This document shows, piece by piece, positions 1-12,430 of a stretch of DNA of 64,000 nucleotides. The notes under the pieces are model-generated. The model made no database searches and was not told the DNA's origin. It saw only the letters and a program-made list of their open reading frames with translations. The stretch's first letter is position 1, and the number at the start of each line of letters is the position of its first letter. A program made the translations under genes and the position numbers. Source of the DNA: Primula veris (lineage: Eukaryota; Streptophyta; Magnoliopsida; Ericales; Primulaceae); contig OY821740.1 in assembly GCA_963682055.1 (NCBI GenBank), positions 32,690,795-32,754,794 on the forward strand, given 5' to 3'.

Positions 1-6
1 ACTATG

Positions 7-167
7 CACTGCAAAAATCAGGTACGAGCAAATCTGTTATAAATCTGTCACGAAATAACAAAATCCGTCAATATAATTAAAATCCTCGTAAATCCGTCTG
101 CGATAAGGACGTTGTGGAATAAATATGTCACAAAATCCGTCTCCGATTGAACATTTTTTTTGTAGTG
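7..167. mobile_element. Complete CACTA-type miniature element (MITE), 161 bp
   Basis: The left end reads CACTGCAAAAATCAG and the right end is the inverse of CACTACAAAAAAAATG. The element is flanked on both sides by ATG (positions 4-6 and 168-170), the 3 bp target duplication expected of CACTA transposons. The interior repeats short AATCTGTCACGAA-like and AAATCCGTC motifs, as CACTA subterminal regions do. It has no coding capacity, so it depends on a transposase from elsewhere. A related full-length copy lies at 47774-47966. The short open frame on the minus strand across it is chance. Confidence 0.75.
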
Positions 168-170
168 ATG

Positions 171-1238
171 GGCGTTTTCTTCCGGCATATTAAATCGAGA
201 CCTTATACGTGAATGACGACGTTTTCTTCGTGAAATGATGAAGCTCACGGGGTCTTATTTATTGTTGAGTGTGATTAGGTGTTTGTGTATAATTTCTTTA
301 GTATGGATGCTTTTATAGATACCTTATAGCTAGTTTTGCTATTTATATAAGTTTTAAAGACTACTACGACATTAGTTGTTAGTTTGTAATTGGTGGGGAG
401 TTGGTGTTGGTTTCCCTTTTCTCATATTAATATACGATTACTCATTATTCTTAACCTTTAAAAAAATTATAAAAATTTATTTATGAGTAAAAGGAACTTG
501 AAAGACAATAATTAAAGATGCTGACTATACAAACATTCCGACGATACTATTAATATAAACAAATCGAAGAAAAATTGAGTATGTCTAATTTTTCTAAAAA
601 TATCCTTACTCTATTTTAATAATTACCAATTTAATTAATTAACAATTTGTTATCACTATATTTTCCTAATTACGGATGTAGTATAGATTAATTAACAATT
701 TATTTTAACATGCATAAAAATGATATCAAATCTGAATAGTATGTTCAAAATAAAATATATTACGAGATTTATGTTATTACGCGTCTCACACGCAACGCGT
801 GGGTAACTTTTACTAGTATACGGAACCCGATTGGTTTATTAAAAAAGAAAAATTAACTCACTTTTACCAAAAGCAGATAGAAATTGTGTAGGTAGGTTAA
901 TTATCTTCACCAAATTGCTGCAGCTACATCAACGCTGGTTTACGTAGACTATATAAATAAACGACCTTATTTTCTAGAATCTTGTCACATACTTATTTTT
1001 AATGCATTGATTCGTAAATATAAATCTTTATAACGATATATTTCTTGTTCATTGAAATAAAACAGAAGTACTATTTGCTCCATTAATATGATTTGCATTT
1101 AGGTTGGGCAAAGTTGCAGCAAACCGAAATCCCTCTAGGGCATGCATTACAGTTTCTTTCAAGTTAAATTTTGATTACATTTATTTTTATCAAAGAAGAA
1201 GAAGACTAAAATAACAAAGAAAAATCTTACAAACATTA
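171..1238. other. AT-rich intergenic DNA, no gene seen
   Basis: No open frame here has coding character and I recognise no RNA gene. The stretch is ordinary AT-rich plant intergenic DNA. Confidence 0.6.
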
Positions 1239-1246
1239 GGTCGAGC

Positions 1247-1398
1247 CAGGGGTGGCCCTAACCCAAGACATAACAGTCATTTAGCTTAAGTGGTCGATAT
1301 GTGGATTTTTAAAAAATATATAATTTTATAGGTTAGAAAATAGGTGAAAAAATTTAGCAGGACTGCGGTGTTAAAATAATAAGGCCGCCACTGGGTTG
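1247..1398. mobile_element. Candidate hAT-type MITE, about 150 bp
   Basis: GGTCGAGC occurs exactly at 1239-1246 and again at 1399-1406, which fits an 8 bp hAT target duplication. The inner ends are imperfectly inverted: CAGGGGTGGCCCTAACCC on the left, and the inverse of CAACCCAGTGGCGGCC on the right. The interior is AT-rich and non-coding. The 8 bp match is strong but the terminal repeats differ at several bases, so the class is tentative. Confidence 0.45.
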
Positions 1399-1406
1399 GG
1401 TCGAGC

Positions 1407-4400
1407 ATGGGTCATAGAGTCTTTATTTTAGAACAATTGCAGTTAGGCCATATGGAACTTATAAAAAAAATAGCTAGGGAGCGAGACATTTTTTGTTGTT
1501 GCGTACGACCGTCAATTTTATGCTTCTCATATTCGAAAAAAGGCTAATTATTTTTCATATCAAAGACTTGGTGTTTTTTATGGACCAACTTCCTCATAAT
1601 ACTGAGAGATGTCTGCACCTAAGCTCTTGACTTTGTGTAAAAAGACAATTACAGTAATGGTAATGGAGGTCTTTAATCATAATGATTGAACTAATTAATT
1701 TGGTCGAACTAGTGGAAATATACTTTTGACTATGTGAAGAGTTTGTAGGGGTTTTATGTGGACAAATACTTATCTAAACATAAACTTTACTAGTAATTAT
1801 TGAAAGTCCATTTGTGCAACTAAAAGAAAAAAATATTAAAGAGGAGTTACTACTACTTTATGTGTTTTTTTCTCAAATGTACATGTTCTTGGTGTGGACC
1901 CTATGGCATTTAAACAAAATTTCAATTTTTTATAAAATAATATAATCATTATTCATATCATAATTGTAATCCGTTTAGGTTTTCCACGTTATTTAAAAAT
2001 ATTGATATTAGCTAAAAAAATGTTGTTCTAGCAGTAGCTACTTTAACATTAAATTATGGTATGACTTATGAATACGGTAAATGTATTTTGTTAGCTAATA
2101 AATCTATAAAATAATTAGTACTAATTAAACTTTATAACCAAGTTGTGCAATTGTTTTTAAAACGGAATAAAAATGTAAATCAATTGCACTATTGCTATAA
2201 GATGGAGAGTAATATTTGTAAAATATAGTACTGACATAGGACTACAGGATTATATAGCAGTGGAAACCTTTTAATCATAATTATTAAAGTATCAAGTCTA
2301 ATTGGTCGAATAAATGGAGACATTCGCAAATTTACCTTTTGACTCTTTGAAGAATTTGTAGGGCTTTAATGCAGACATATAATTACAGTAGTTGGAATTG
2401 AGCTTTACTGTCAATTGCTATTAAACTAGATACCCCCACCCCACTCTATTAAGTATATTTTCTGTTTGCTTTGTTTTATTAGAAATTTATTTCATAGTTA
2501 TTGAAATTCACATGTTAAGACATCCCCTACAAGCTACATATATAGATCGGTCTATTGTGGAAGTGGAACAATCACTGCCACTACGAATGTCTAAAAAGTT
2601 CACGTTTTATAAATGCAACTTTTAAGCATTCATTATTATTTACAATTATAAAAAAATGAGTAAATGACCCCTTACAGTTTTAATTGCAAAGTAACTTTTC
2701 GCCACATTGATTTGTATCTAATGGATTTTTTTATACTTGTATCGTTTGAAATGAAGGAGAAAAAGGCAAGTCAATTAAATTTACATAATAGTTTGAATTT
2801 ACACTTTTGTGACATCTTGAGGTAGCTTAATAGGCATTGAGTCGACTGATTTTAGAACAAACATAGTATAAATTTATGAGGAAAATTCAATTCAAAATGA
2901 TTTAGTCAACTTATTTATAAAGAACACAAGTTTTCGGTTTTTCTTTCAATTATGTCAAATACTGTCAATCAAAAAATGTATTGCTAAATAAAAATAATAA
3001 TTCAAATTATATTATATGAATACATGCATATAAATGTGAGTATGTATATATGCAGTGTTTTTATACATTTTTGTAGCGAGTTTACACATTATTTATACAA
3101 TATTTATGCGATATTTTGTACTATAATATATATAGGTGTTTAGATGAAAATATTGTTACCGGAAACGATGTAGGAGAGACAGACGGATGAGGAGGAGAGA
3201 GAGGCGACACATTGTAAATTTTATCGGAATAGGCGGAGGACAAGAAATCTCCTAGATGATAACAGTGAATATAGAGTGACTCGTGAAAGAGCAGGCAAGC
3301 GAAGCAACAAGCAAACAAATGGAGGACGAGATACACATGTGAAAGGGAGAGAGTGACCGTCGTAACGATGCAGATCACGTATGAGGACAGATAAAATAAC
3401 TATAAAACTGTTTGGCGATTGCAAAATAGTATCGTAAGTTTGTATTATTGTTAAATAGTTTGGTAATTTTGTACCTTACAATTTTTTTTCTAAGTTTATC
3501 TATTCTAACATATATAGGAGTAAATCAACCACTTTATATAAATAAAAAAATATTATGAGAAGTTTAGGAGTAATCGTGGATGCATTTTTTTTATGAATAA
3601 TCTAAAGAAAACGGACTTGTTTGGCAGATCATAACAAATAATATTTTTGTATATTCTTTTGACTCCTCAGTAAATTGTGTGGTTTTCTTGCCACGTATAA
3701 GTATACATATTTGTATTTTCAAGACAACATAAGTAACTTTTAGAAAATAAAGACTTTAATATGTTTTTATTTAAAAAATATATATCTCGATCCAATTTTA
3801 CACTAGATTCACATATCTTCCACAACTTCTAATAAATAAATATTTTTTATTATTTTCTACCAGACACTCATGAGTGTTACTATCACAAAATATACTTTTT
3901 CAATCGTAAATCAAAGAAATAACCCCGGTGTCGTATCCTCTATATGATCAGTGGTTGTCGCCACAACCCTATAATTCATGATAATTTCATTTTCGTTGTA
4001 GGTTTTTTCAAAGTAATTTATAAAGAGTGTTACGGAAACTCTATCAATTTATTTTTAGCAACAATTTTTATGTGTTATTTTTGTAATAATATACTACTAC
4101 AATTCCTATGTGCTACCATGACAAAGTGATAATTGTACAATATAAATACTAAAAAAAAGGACAATTTTTTGAAAAAGTAAGCTCATATAAACTTTTGATA
4201 TGTATTCAAGAGAAATGATATAGCTATCCAAAAAGTTTACCGTAAAAGCTTATTGTAAAATTTTACCCGTTGATATGACGGGTTAAGTGTACAAATTATT
4301 TTTGTTTCTATATTAAAATCATATTTTTATTTAATTTATAATTGGTTCAACTAATTCGTCATGTCAGCGGGTAAGGTTTTTGAGTTGTTATAACAACTCT

Positions 4401-4855
4401 GTAGTTAAAGAACTTGACTTAAAAAAAAGCTAACTATTGTGTTACTAAATGCTACCAGACGTAGACCCCTTTAATTAATACGATTCTTGGTTTATAACCC
4501 CTTCAGCATAATCAAATTATATTTCAATAAATTCACAATTTTTGTGAATTTAAAAATAAAAAAGAAGATTATACATATTATACAAATTTTATCTAATCTA
4601 TATATTCAGATATGAAATAAAGTCATACATATTTTAACATTAGATAAAACTTAAGAATAAGAACAAAGGTAAGGTTAACATTATGATATATCTATATTTT
4701 AGTTGACATGGTGTACATAAAATAAACGTAACAATCTTTTAACAATCAAAAAAGTGAAACTAGTCATGACAAATGATTGTTTTAGCATACTTTTGAAAGC
4801 AACGAATCGCTTATCGAAGATTTATTGGATATATCTCGTTCATTAATAGAAAAAG
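1407..4855. other. Intergenic DNA, no gene seen
   Basis: About 3.4 kb of AT-rich sequence without a convincing gene. A stretch near 1650-1765 is similar to one near 2270-2390 (shared words TTTAATCATAAT, TTGGTCGAA and TTTGTAGGG), which suggests an old duplicated fragment. The short frames on both strands near 3121-3424 and 3944-4129 lack any recognisable domain. Confidence 0.6.
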
Positions 4856-4863
4856 ATTACGTG

Positions 4864-5195
4864 TGTTAGATTAATTATTCTACATCGTATAGATAATAAT
4901 CGAGCCTGTGGTTTATAAAGATATATCCATCCTTACCATTACGAGACCTTTTAATGGTAAAAGAATATGAATTTTAAAATGGTATCAGAACGGGCCTAGC
5001 TATGTTGGGCTCACCTCCACCCATTTAATATGTCCGCTCGTAGGACCCTTGAAATGTCGGGCCACGAGCGAGGGGGATTGTTAGAGTAATTATCTCACAT
5101 CGTCTGGATAATAATTGAGCATGTTTTTTTATAAAGAGATATATATCCTTACCATTACGATACATTTTAATGGTAAATGAATATGAATTCTAAAA
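4864..5195 (+). mobile_element. TRIM (terminal-repeat retrotransposon in miniature), 332 bp
   Basis: Two direct repeats of about 116 bp (4864-4979 and 5079-5195) begin TGTTAGA and share the word order ATAATAAT, TTATAAAGA, CCTTACCATTACGA and TTTTAATGGTAAA. The left repeat is followed at once by TGGTATCAGAAC (4980-4991), the primer-binding site matching initiator methionine tRNA. A purine tract (GAGCGAGGGGGA) precedes the right repeat. ACGTG flanks both sides (4859-4863 and 5196-5200), a perfect 5 bp target duplication. The internal part is only about 100 bp and cannot code, so the element relied on proteins of a larger retrotransposon. It sits exactly at the left border of the hAT element that follows. 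Confidence 0.88.
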
Positions 5196-5200
5196 ACGTG

Positions 5201-6269
5201 TAGGGCTGGTAAAAAAATCCGATCCGGTCTTATCCAATCCGTCAGATTTTGGTTTTGGTTTTTGGTTTTTTTCGGATTTGTTTTTCATCGGATCGGATTC
5301 GGATCGGATTTTTTGGCAAAAATATCACCAAAATAACCGAACCATATCTAAACCTAAATGGTTCTTGATCAGTTTCGGATCGGATTTCATCTATTTCTTT
5401 AAAAATTTATTATTATTATATATTTCATTATTTAAAGAAGTTTCTTCTTTATTTTTTATTGATAATTAATAAATTACGATTTAGTTGATCAATGAGACAT
5501 TTGAAATATTAAACATTTGAATGAAATAAAATATCAAACATCATATAAATATTAAACTTTAAATTAAAATAAGAACGAAACTTGTAATATTAAATTGAAT
5601 TTTTTATTATTGGTAGGGAAAATGGAAAACCCATATTTTTATTTATCATATGATAAAAATAAAAATGTTGGGAAAAAACAATTTTTTGATTACATAATAT
5701 TATTTCATATGATACGGTTAACATAATATATATATATATACTGGTAATATAATATATACTGGTAAAGGTCATTAAGAATCTATGAAATAAATTAATTCCA
5801 TAAATTATATATTCTCATTGTACTCCAACGATATATATTGATGGAGTATCGTATTTAAATCTAAAAATATATGGATGGAGTTTCATACTTACATCTAAAA
5901 ATATAATTTAGGCAGTTTTCAGATTATTTCCGATTTCAGATTTTTGGATTGGTTTTCGGATCAGATTTCAGATTGGATTTACTTATTTGATACTCAAACC
6001 GTATCCAATCCAAAACCGTAGGATTAGAATTGGACATACCTAATATAATTTTCGGATTAAAAAAAGTTTTTATGTTTGCTATCCAACCCGTGTCGCGTTG
6101 GTCACACCATTTAATTTGTGTGTAAAGTCGCAAACATAGTTAACCTTGCTAAGATATAGTCAAATACCTTTCAACAAATTTGATATCACACTTGGTTACA
6201 ATCTTATGTGAACTAGCTCGGCAGATCAGATTCGGATCAGACGTATTTCAGTTATTATTGCCATTCCTA
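5201..6269. mobile_element. hAT-type non-autonomous element, about 1.07 kb
   Basis: The left end reads TAGGGCTGGTAAA and the right end is the inverse of TAGGAATGGCAA. Both ends lead into GATCCG-rich subterminal sequence in inverted orientation. The right flank is ATTACGTG (6270-6277). The matching left copy of ATTACGTG is at 4856-4863, separated from the element only by the TRIM, which therefore inserted later at the junction. No transposase frame is present. Confidence 0.68.
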
Positions 6270-6496
6270 ATTACGTGTCTTTATACCCAAGGTGAAAGTT
6301 CTGACTCCCTCCCTAAACATAGTGTACATTTTTATACAATACGATGCTACCAAATAAGCCCGTCGAGCAACTTTTTTTCACGTCCATATTTTTTCAATTA
6401 GGAAGTAGTATATAGATATACTGTTGAAATTAATAGATATAGTCTAATATTGTTGGATAAAGTTTTGGATCAGAAAAACGTGAAACAAAGTAGGAA

Positions 6497-6777
6497 GCAG
6501 GCGGCGCGAAAAATCGGAAAAATCGAACCGAAAAATACCGAAACCGAAAAACCGAAAAATTTTCGGGTCGGTTTCGGTTTTTAGTAAAACCGAACCGAAA
6601 AAGACAGAATAAAACCGAAAAATAACCAAAAAAACCGAAACTGGACCGAAAAAACCAGTCCGGTTCGGTCCAAAAAATAAAAAGACCGAAACAAAAAAAA
6701 ACCGAACCGAAAAATATGCTCGGTTTCGGTTTCGATTTTGCCAAAAACCGAACCGGACCGGACCGAACTCAGCCCTA
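6497..6777. repeat. CGGTTT-rich dispersed repeat, probable hAT MITE
   Basis: The stretch is built from iterated ACCGAAA and CCGAACCG units and ends in CAGCCCTA, the inverse of a hAT-like TAGGGCTG terminus. A related copy in the opposite orientation lies at about 54495-54745 and a looser one at about 56340-56860. The left border is uncertain. The overlapping open frames rich in Phe, Arg and Gly on the minus strand come from the simple repeat and are not genes. Confidence 0.5.
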
Positions 6778-6879
6778 ATAGGAACAATACACAAAATAAA
6801 CAATTAACCAAAAATTATTAACAAAACATATAATAACAGCAAAAAGTTTAGTATATAATAATAGTAGTATATATATATA

Positions 6880-7947
6880 AATAATAATAATAATAATAAT
6901 AATATTGGATATCTGTGTTTCGTTTTTTCTGATTATGATCACCCTTCACCTATCTATCTCTTTTCCACAAATTCCAACCTTCACAAAAAGGGACACTCGT
7001 CTTGTACTTTTCTCTACAGCTACACATTTACTTAATTACTAGTAATAATTAATTAATAATCACTTTACATTTATACTATATATACATAATACATAATACA
7101 TAAACACAAACCATTATTCAAAATCAAAAATTCTCGATCCTCGAACCATTCTTTGCGCTAACCAAGGAATTTTTCCTCCCCACGCCCATATTTATCATTA
7201 AAAAATTAAAAATTCAATATTTGGTTGTTTATTCCTTAATTGATGCTATGTGCCGATTCAATGCCATAGAAATTAAACCCATGTGAGCTACTTTATTTAT
7301 TTTCATCCTTATTCAGTGTATAGCTATGTATGTAAATCTTTTCTAAGATCTTCTATTTGTTAATAAAAATATGATCTTTGGGTATTTTTTGCTTCTTTTG
7401 TGAATTTTGTGTTGCTGACGTGATTGCTTTGGTCATTCTGATGGTGGGTTTTGTTATTCATCTTTTGGGTATTGGTGTATTATTATGTTTTTGTTTTTGT
7501 TTTTTTTTACCTGTTGGGGGGGATGTTTCCTCTCATGATGATGTGGCACTGACAAAATGTAATTGAGAATCATAGTTTTGTGTGTAAATAATTGTCAACT
7601 AGAATTGTTAGAAGTTTTGATAAATGTGTTTGTTTGATAAAATAACCCCTCAAGTATATTATACTCACAAGTGAGAGTTCGCTTAAATTTTATTTTACCT
7701 GTTAAAAGTAAGAATATTTTAATTGTAAGGGCTAACCAGGTTCAGTGTTTGACCTTTTACTTTTTAATTAAAATATTGGTGTATGTCTCTAATTCAACTT
7801 TTTGTTGCTATGTGTTGATCTTGGTTTTTGTGTTTTTCTTTCTTTTTTAGGCTTTAGTCTGAAGGTATATTATGATATTAGCACATTGTCAAGTGCCTAT
7901 ATAGCTGTATCTAAAGTTGAAGTTTCATGGTTTGAGCTTCAATAACA
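6880..7947 (+). promoter_or_regulatory. Probable promoter and 5' leader of the WD40 gene
   Basis: A TATA-like stretch (ACTATATATACAT, about 7076-7088) lies roughly 860 bp before the WD40 start codon. The region between includes an ATG-containing, T-rich stretch that ends in a polypyrimidine tract and TTTTTTAG at about 7842-7850, a good splice acceptor. This suggests a 5' leader intron, common in plant genes, whose donor I cannot fix. A TAATAA microsatellite lies near 6882-6903. The frame at 7378-7566 falls inside this presumed intron and has no recognisable domain. Confidence 0.4.
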
Positions 7948-10728
7948 ATGGATAGTCTCCGGTTCGGCGAAGAAGTAGAGGAACATCTATTCTTCGACGC
8001 AAGTGATTGTTGTGAATCATTGGCTCCTTGTGATGATGAATTTGGTTTATTAAGTAGTTCCGATTTCGAGGTATGGACTAGAACCCCCGAAAGCGTACAA
8101 CAACGACGGAAAAAATTGTACTATCAAATCGGGATCAGTTCACATGAAATAAACCAAAAGGAAGATGTTGATAGAATCATGGAAAATAGCGGGGCAGAAT
8201 TGAGAACCCCAAGCTTTGATCCTGAGTTTTCTTCGTGTCCTTCTTCGAGGAGTTCTACAGATGATTTAAGCGTTTCTGATGAATCTAATTCAGATATCAA
8301 TGGGATTGAAAACTTGAGTGGTGTTGTAGATTGTACGAAAATTGGGGTAGAAAAGAATCGGCCTGGCGGTAAGAAAAAATTGTTGAGTATATTGAGCTCG
8401 ATGAAGAGTATTGTGCATAAAAAAGGGTTATCGAAGAAATTTAGCCTTGCAAGGGAGGCTGAGGAGGGGAGAGTTAAGGTTCATTATTTTAAAAAGAGAT
8501 TGAAGGAGTTATCCGCTCTTTTTACAGAACAAGATATTTATGCACACAAAGGTTCGATTTTTTCTATGAAATTTAGCCCAGATGGCCGTTACCTTGCGAC
8601 AGGTGGTGAAGATTGCATCGTTCGTGTATGGAGAATGGTTGAAGATACGAGTTTAAACAAAATTGACCCTTCGAATTTTGACCCTTCTTGTGTTTATTTA
8701 AGGGTGAATAATAGTTCTGAGCTTGCGCCTTTAATCGCTGAGAAAGATAGATTGGTGAAATTAAAGAAGAGAAACACGGACTCAGTATGTGTTGTTTTTC
8801 CACCTGTGGTTTTTCGGATATCGGAGGAGCCACTACATGAGTTTTATGGACATAGTGATGAGATATCGGATCTCTCATGGTCAAAGGATAATGTAAGTTG
8901 TAACCTGCAGAGTAGTAGTTACTATTTCAAATTGTGGTACTTTTATATATATATATATATATATTCTTAAAATGCTTTCTTTTGTTGCAGTCTCTCCTCT
9001 CAGCATCTATTGATAACACTGTTCGATTGTGGCAAGTAGGATGTGAGAATTGCCTCAAAGTTTTTCTGCATAATAATTATGGTTAGTCTTTCTTTAGACC
9101 TTGTTTGCTGCTGTTTGCTGTTAAAGGGCATCATAATGCAGTTTTTTTTTTTTTTTTTCTTACATGTTCTTTTTCTCTTGCAGTGACATGTGTCCAGTTC
9201 AACCCGGTGGACGAAAATCGTTTTGTTAGTGGTTCAATTGATGGAAAAGTCCGGATCTGGAAAATTAGCGGCTGCCAAGTTGTTGGTTGGACATATATAA
9301 AAGAAATTGTCACTGCTGTTTGTTATCGCCCAAATGGAAAGGTTTGGTGAATGATTAATACTTTGTCATGGTATATTTATATTTTAGACAAATTTGATTC
9401 TGACTATTATTTTTTGTGATACAGGGCTTAGTAGTTGGCTCCATGAGAGGGACTTGCCGCTATTATGACACAGATGGTAAGCTATTCTGTAACTCTGTTT
9501 GTCTAAGATTAAGAAACCTATGTGATGGAATTAGAACTTGATCTGTTTTTAATATCAGTTTCTTTGTACTTTTAAGCATATCTTTTTGCTAGGATCGAGT
9601 TCTAATTCCATCACATGATGAGGTTCTGTTAACTAGGCACCAATTTAGGAATTGTGTCTTTTTATTTCTATGGTTTTGTTAAATCCAACCTCTGGTGATT
9701 GCCATTGGTACCGTTATATTAGTCGACTTGTAGTCTTGTAAATTGGTGTATACTGCAAAGTTCCCAAAGTACTTCACACTAAAATTTGCTTCTCTTCTTT
9801 TTCTTTTTGCCAGATGATTTTTTCCACAAGGAAGATCAGATAGATCTGCATAGGAAGAAAAAGGCACAATGCAAGAGGATAACGGGCTTTCAGGTAATTT
9901 CCACTTGCATAGTTATCTTGTTTCCCTTTCTTAATAACCTTCTTCCCCCATGTATGTAGATATTTGGTATTTGTAAGTGGACTGGGCCTGGTCTTGACCA
10001 ATGAGGGAGCAACACCTGAATAAAAGTATCGTCCTTATTTATTATGTTTATCAATGCAGTTCCACCCACAAGACCACGATAAACTAATGGTCACCTGTGC
10101 GTGCTCACGAGTCAAAATTCTTCACGGCACTAATGTGATTGGGAAAATTAAGGGTATGATACATGATCTTTTATCCCCTTCGATTCTGGAAAGATTCCTT
10201 ATGTTTTTTTATGTTTTCACTGACATTGCTTTCTCTCTTTTGACAGGGAATCGAAGTTCAGGAAACCAACTCCGAGCATCGTTCGCACCTGATGGAAAAC
10301 ACATTGTCTCCACATCCGATGACGCTAATGTATATTTATATAATTGCATTGATCGGTTTGAGCTTTCTCAAGCTCATCCAAGAAAATCAATTTCTTGGGA
10401 ACGGTTCTCAGCCAATGCTTCGATTGCCATACCATGGATCGGATTTAGAACCATTAATTCAGATACAAGCATTAATAGCGTTTCTTTAGCCTCTCCCTCT
10501 CGTTTCTCTATCCAAAAAGAACTCGTATTGGAGTCGTTTACAAAAGGATGTGCAACATGGCCAGAAGAGAAGTTGGTGTGTCCGTTTATTTATAAATCAG
10601 ATTATAAGTTTTTGAAGAAATGCCAAAGCATTACCGGCCCTCATGCGTGGAATATGATTATCATTGCGGCGGGTCAGGATGGGCGGATTAGATCGTTCCA
10701 TAATTATGGTTTACCAGTGGCTTTATAA
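7948..10728 (+). CDS. WD40-repeat protein, plant WDR44-like family
   Basis: Seven exons can be joined in one frame at GT-AG borders: 7948-8892, 8991-9081, 9184-9341, 9425-9476, 9814-9893, 10060-10153 and 10247-10728. They encode 633 residues. Residues 1-195 are an acidic, serine-rich region followed by a basic helix-like stretch. WD40 repeats start near residue 197 (a repeat ending [10 protein letters not shown]), and more follow, with clear blades ending [10 protein letters not shown] and [10 protein letters not shown]. Later blades are weaker, as usual for the family. The layout of a long N-terminal region, one blade, a Lys-rich spacer and then the remaining blades matches plant WDR44-like proteins. 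The propeller should act as a protein-binding scaffold; animal WDR44 binds Rab11, and the plant role is not established from sequence. The start is the first ATG of the long frame. No break or missing exon is seen. Confidence 0.9.
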
Positions 10729-12430
10729 CAGCGCTAAAGCTCTGTTCAAACAAGATCTTGTATAACTTTTGTTGGTTAATTAATTTCTTCTTTCTATGAG
10801 GTTATGGTAGATTAGTGTATGTAAGTTTGAGATCAGCAAAGGGTATGAGGTAGAGAAAATATAAATATAGGGTTACAGCATATCTTAGATTTGTATATTT
10901 TGCAGTCGAAGGTGAATAAAATGAAATGTCACTAATTTGCTGACTTTGTTATTATTTTGATTTTGGAAGAATATATCTAGAGCATCCGCAACAGTATTTC
11001 TAAACCGATCATCCATTTTACCTGATAAAATCTTTTATTTCTATTTTACAATGTCTATAATACCTACTCACACAGCAAATCATCTCAAATACAAATCCAA
11101 TTGAACTATTTATCTCTTCAGCAGATCATCTAAAATACTAATTGATTAAATTAAAAATATAATTAGTTTCGACCTTTATTTACAATATAATTTGAAATTT
11201 TTGAATAATAGGTAATTAAATAAATATGATTATATTTATTTACATGTAATTTAATGAGATAAAATATAAGAAACTTACTAAAGAAAATGAAAACCGACAA
11301 ATTGTAGGTGAAACAAGTAATAATTATTTGAATTATAAAAATTTACAATGTTTTCAATGAATTAATTAGTGACGTTAATTTGTGTATATTTAAAAAAAAA
11401 TTGGAATAAAAGAATTATTATTAGCACATAGTTAATGAATATTGGTTCGTATCTCAAATTCGTGTATATGTGTGGAGGGAGGGAGGAGGGGAAGGTGACA
11501 TAGATGTTTGAACAGTAAATTGTTATCTATACCATATCACTGTATAAATAGGAGCAAAATAGCCCATATCATGTACTTATAATAACTTTACATGATGCTG
11601 TAAATCAACATTTGTGAAAGTAAAACATCTATTATACCAAAAAGTGCTCTTTTACCAGAGCTGCTGAAAGTGCTCTTAAGGCATAAAAAAAAAGCATAAT
11701 AACCAGTCTGTCTTAAAATTGTGCTGAACTCTAATTAGGATGTGTAAGGCTGGTTTTATGCTCTTTTTTTTTTGTACTTTTTTTATTCAACATGGGATCT
11801 GAGCAATGTGTACTAAATTGATTTTAAGTGTGCCGATACCGGCTAATTGAGCTCTGTCATACCTGTGAAAGGACTAGGACCAAAATTTGTTCAATCTGCA
11901 TTCTTCAAAATAGAGTACTAAATACAGCACCAAAAGGCGAAAGGGTTCGACTTTCTTTCTACTATCTACATATGAAATAACTGAAATACACTGTAAACAA
12001 TCCGCTAACCGATACAAAATTCATTATTTCTGTTTATCATTTCCATTCATTGATTATTAACAAAACATTGGAAAATAATACAGGTAAAAGTGTAAAACCA
12101 TTCATCCCCGTTTGTAATTGTGCAAACTGGTGCTACAAGTGATCATTCCTTGCCTAAGCAAATTTTCCCACCATAGAAAAATCCCATTATAGCATCCACA
12201 TGCTGGACAAGTGTGTGATCTAACTCTATAATACTTTTACGATTTTACCTCTCTATCTATTTCAAATATCTTCCCACAGGGCCTAAGAAACAAATGTTAT
12301 AATTAGCATTATAAAAATTGAGTTGTATTTTATTTCTAGCCATAACATGTGTTTATAATTGGCGGTCCCGATTCTTTTTGAATTAAATGTGTAGTATCTA
12401 AGTACCCGGTTGTGATTACATAGGTGCACA
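10729..12430. other. 3' flank of WD40 gene and intergenic DNA
   Basis: An AATAAA-like sequence (GAATAAAATG, near 10914) lies about 190 bp after the WD40 stop and could serve polyadenylation. From about 10978 to 11678 the ends look loosely inverted (AGAGCATCCGCAACAG against the inverse of CTTAAGAGCACTTTC), which hints at an old MITE without a clear target duplication. No gene is visible. Confidence 0.45.

Noticed and set aside
6430..6811. Three overlapping minus-strand frames rich in Phe, Arg and Gly
   Set aside because: They translate the iterated CCGAAA/CGGTTT repeat in different frames. No domain, and the same happens at 54564-54788.
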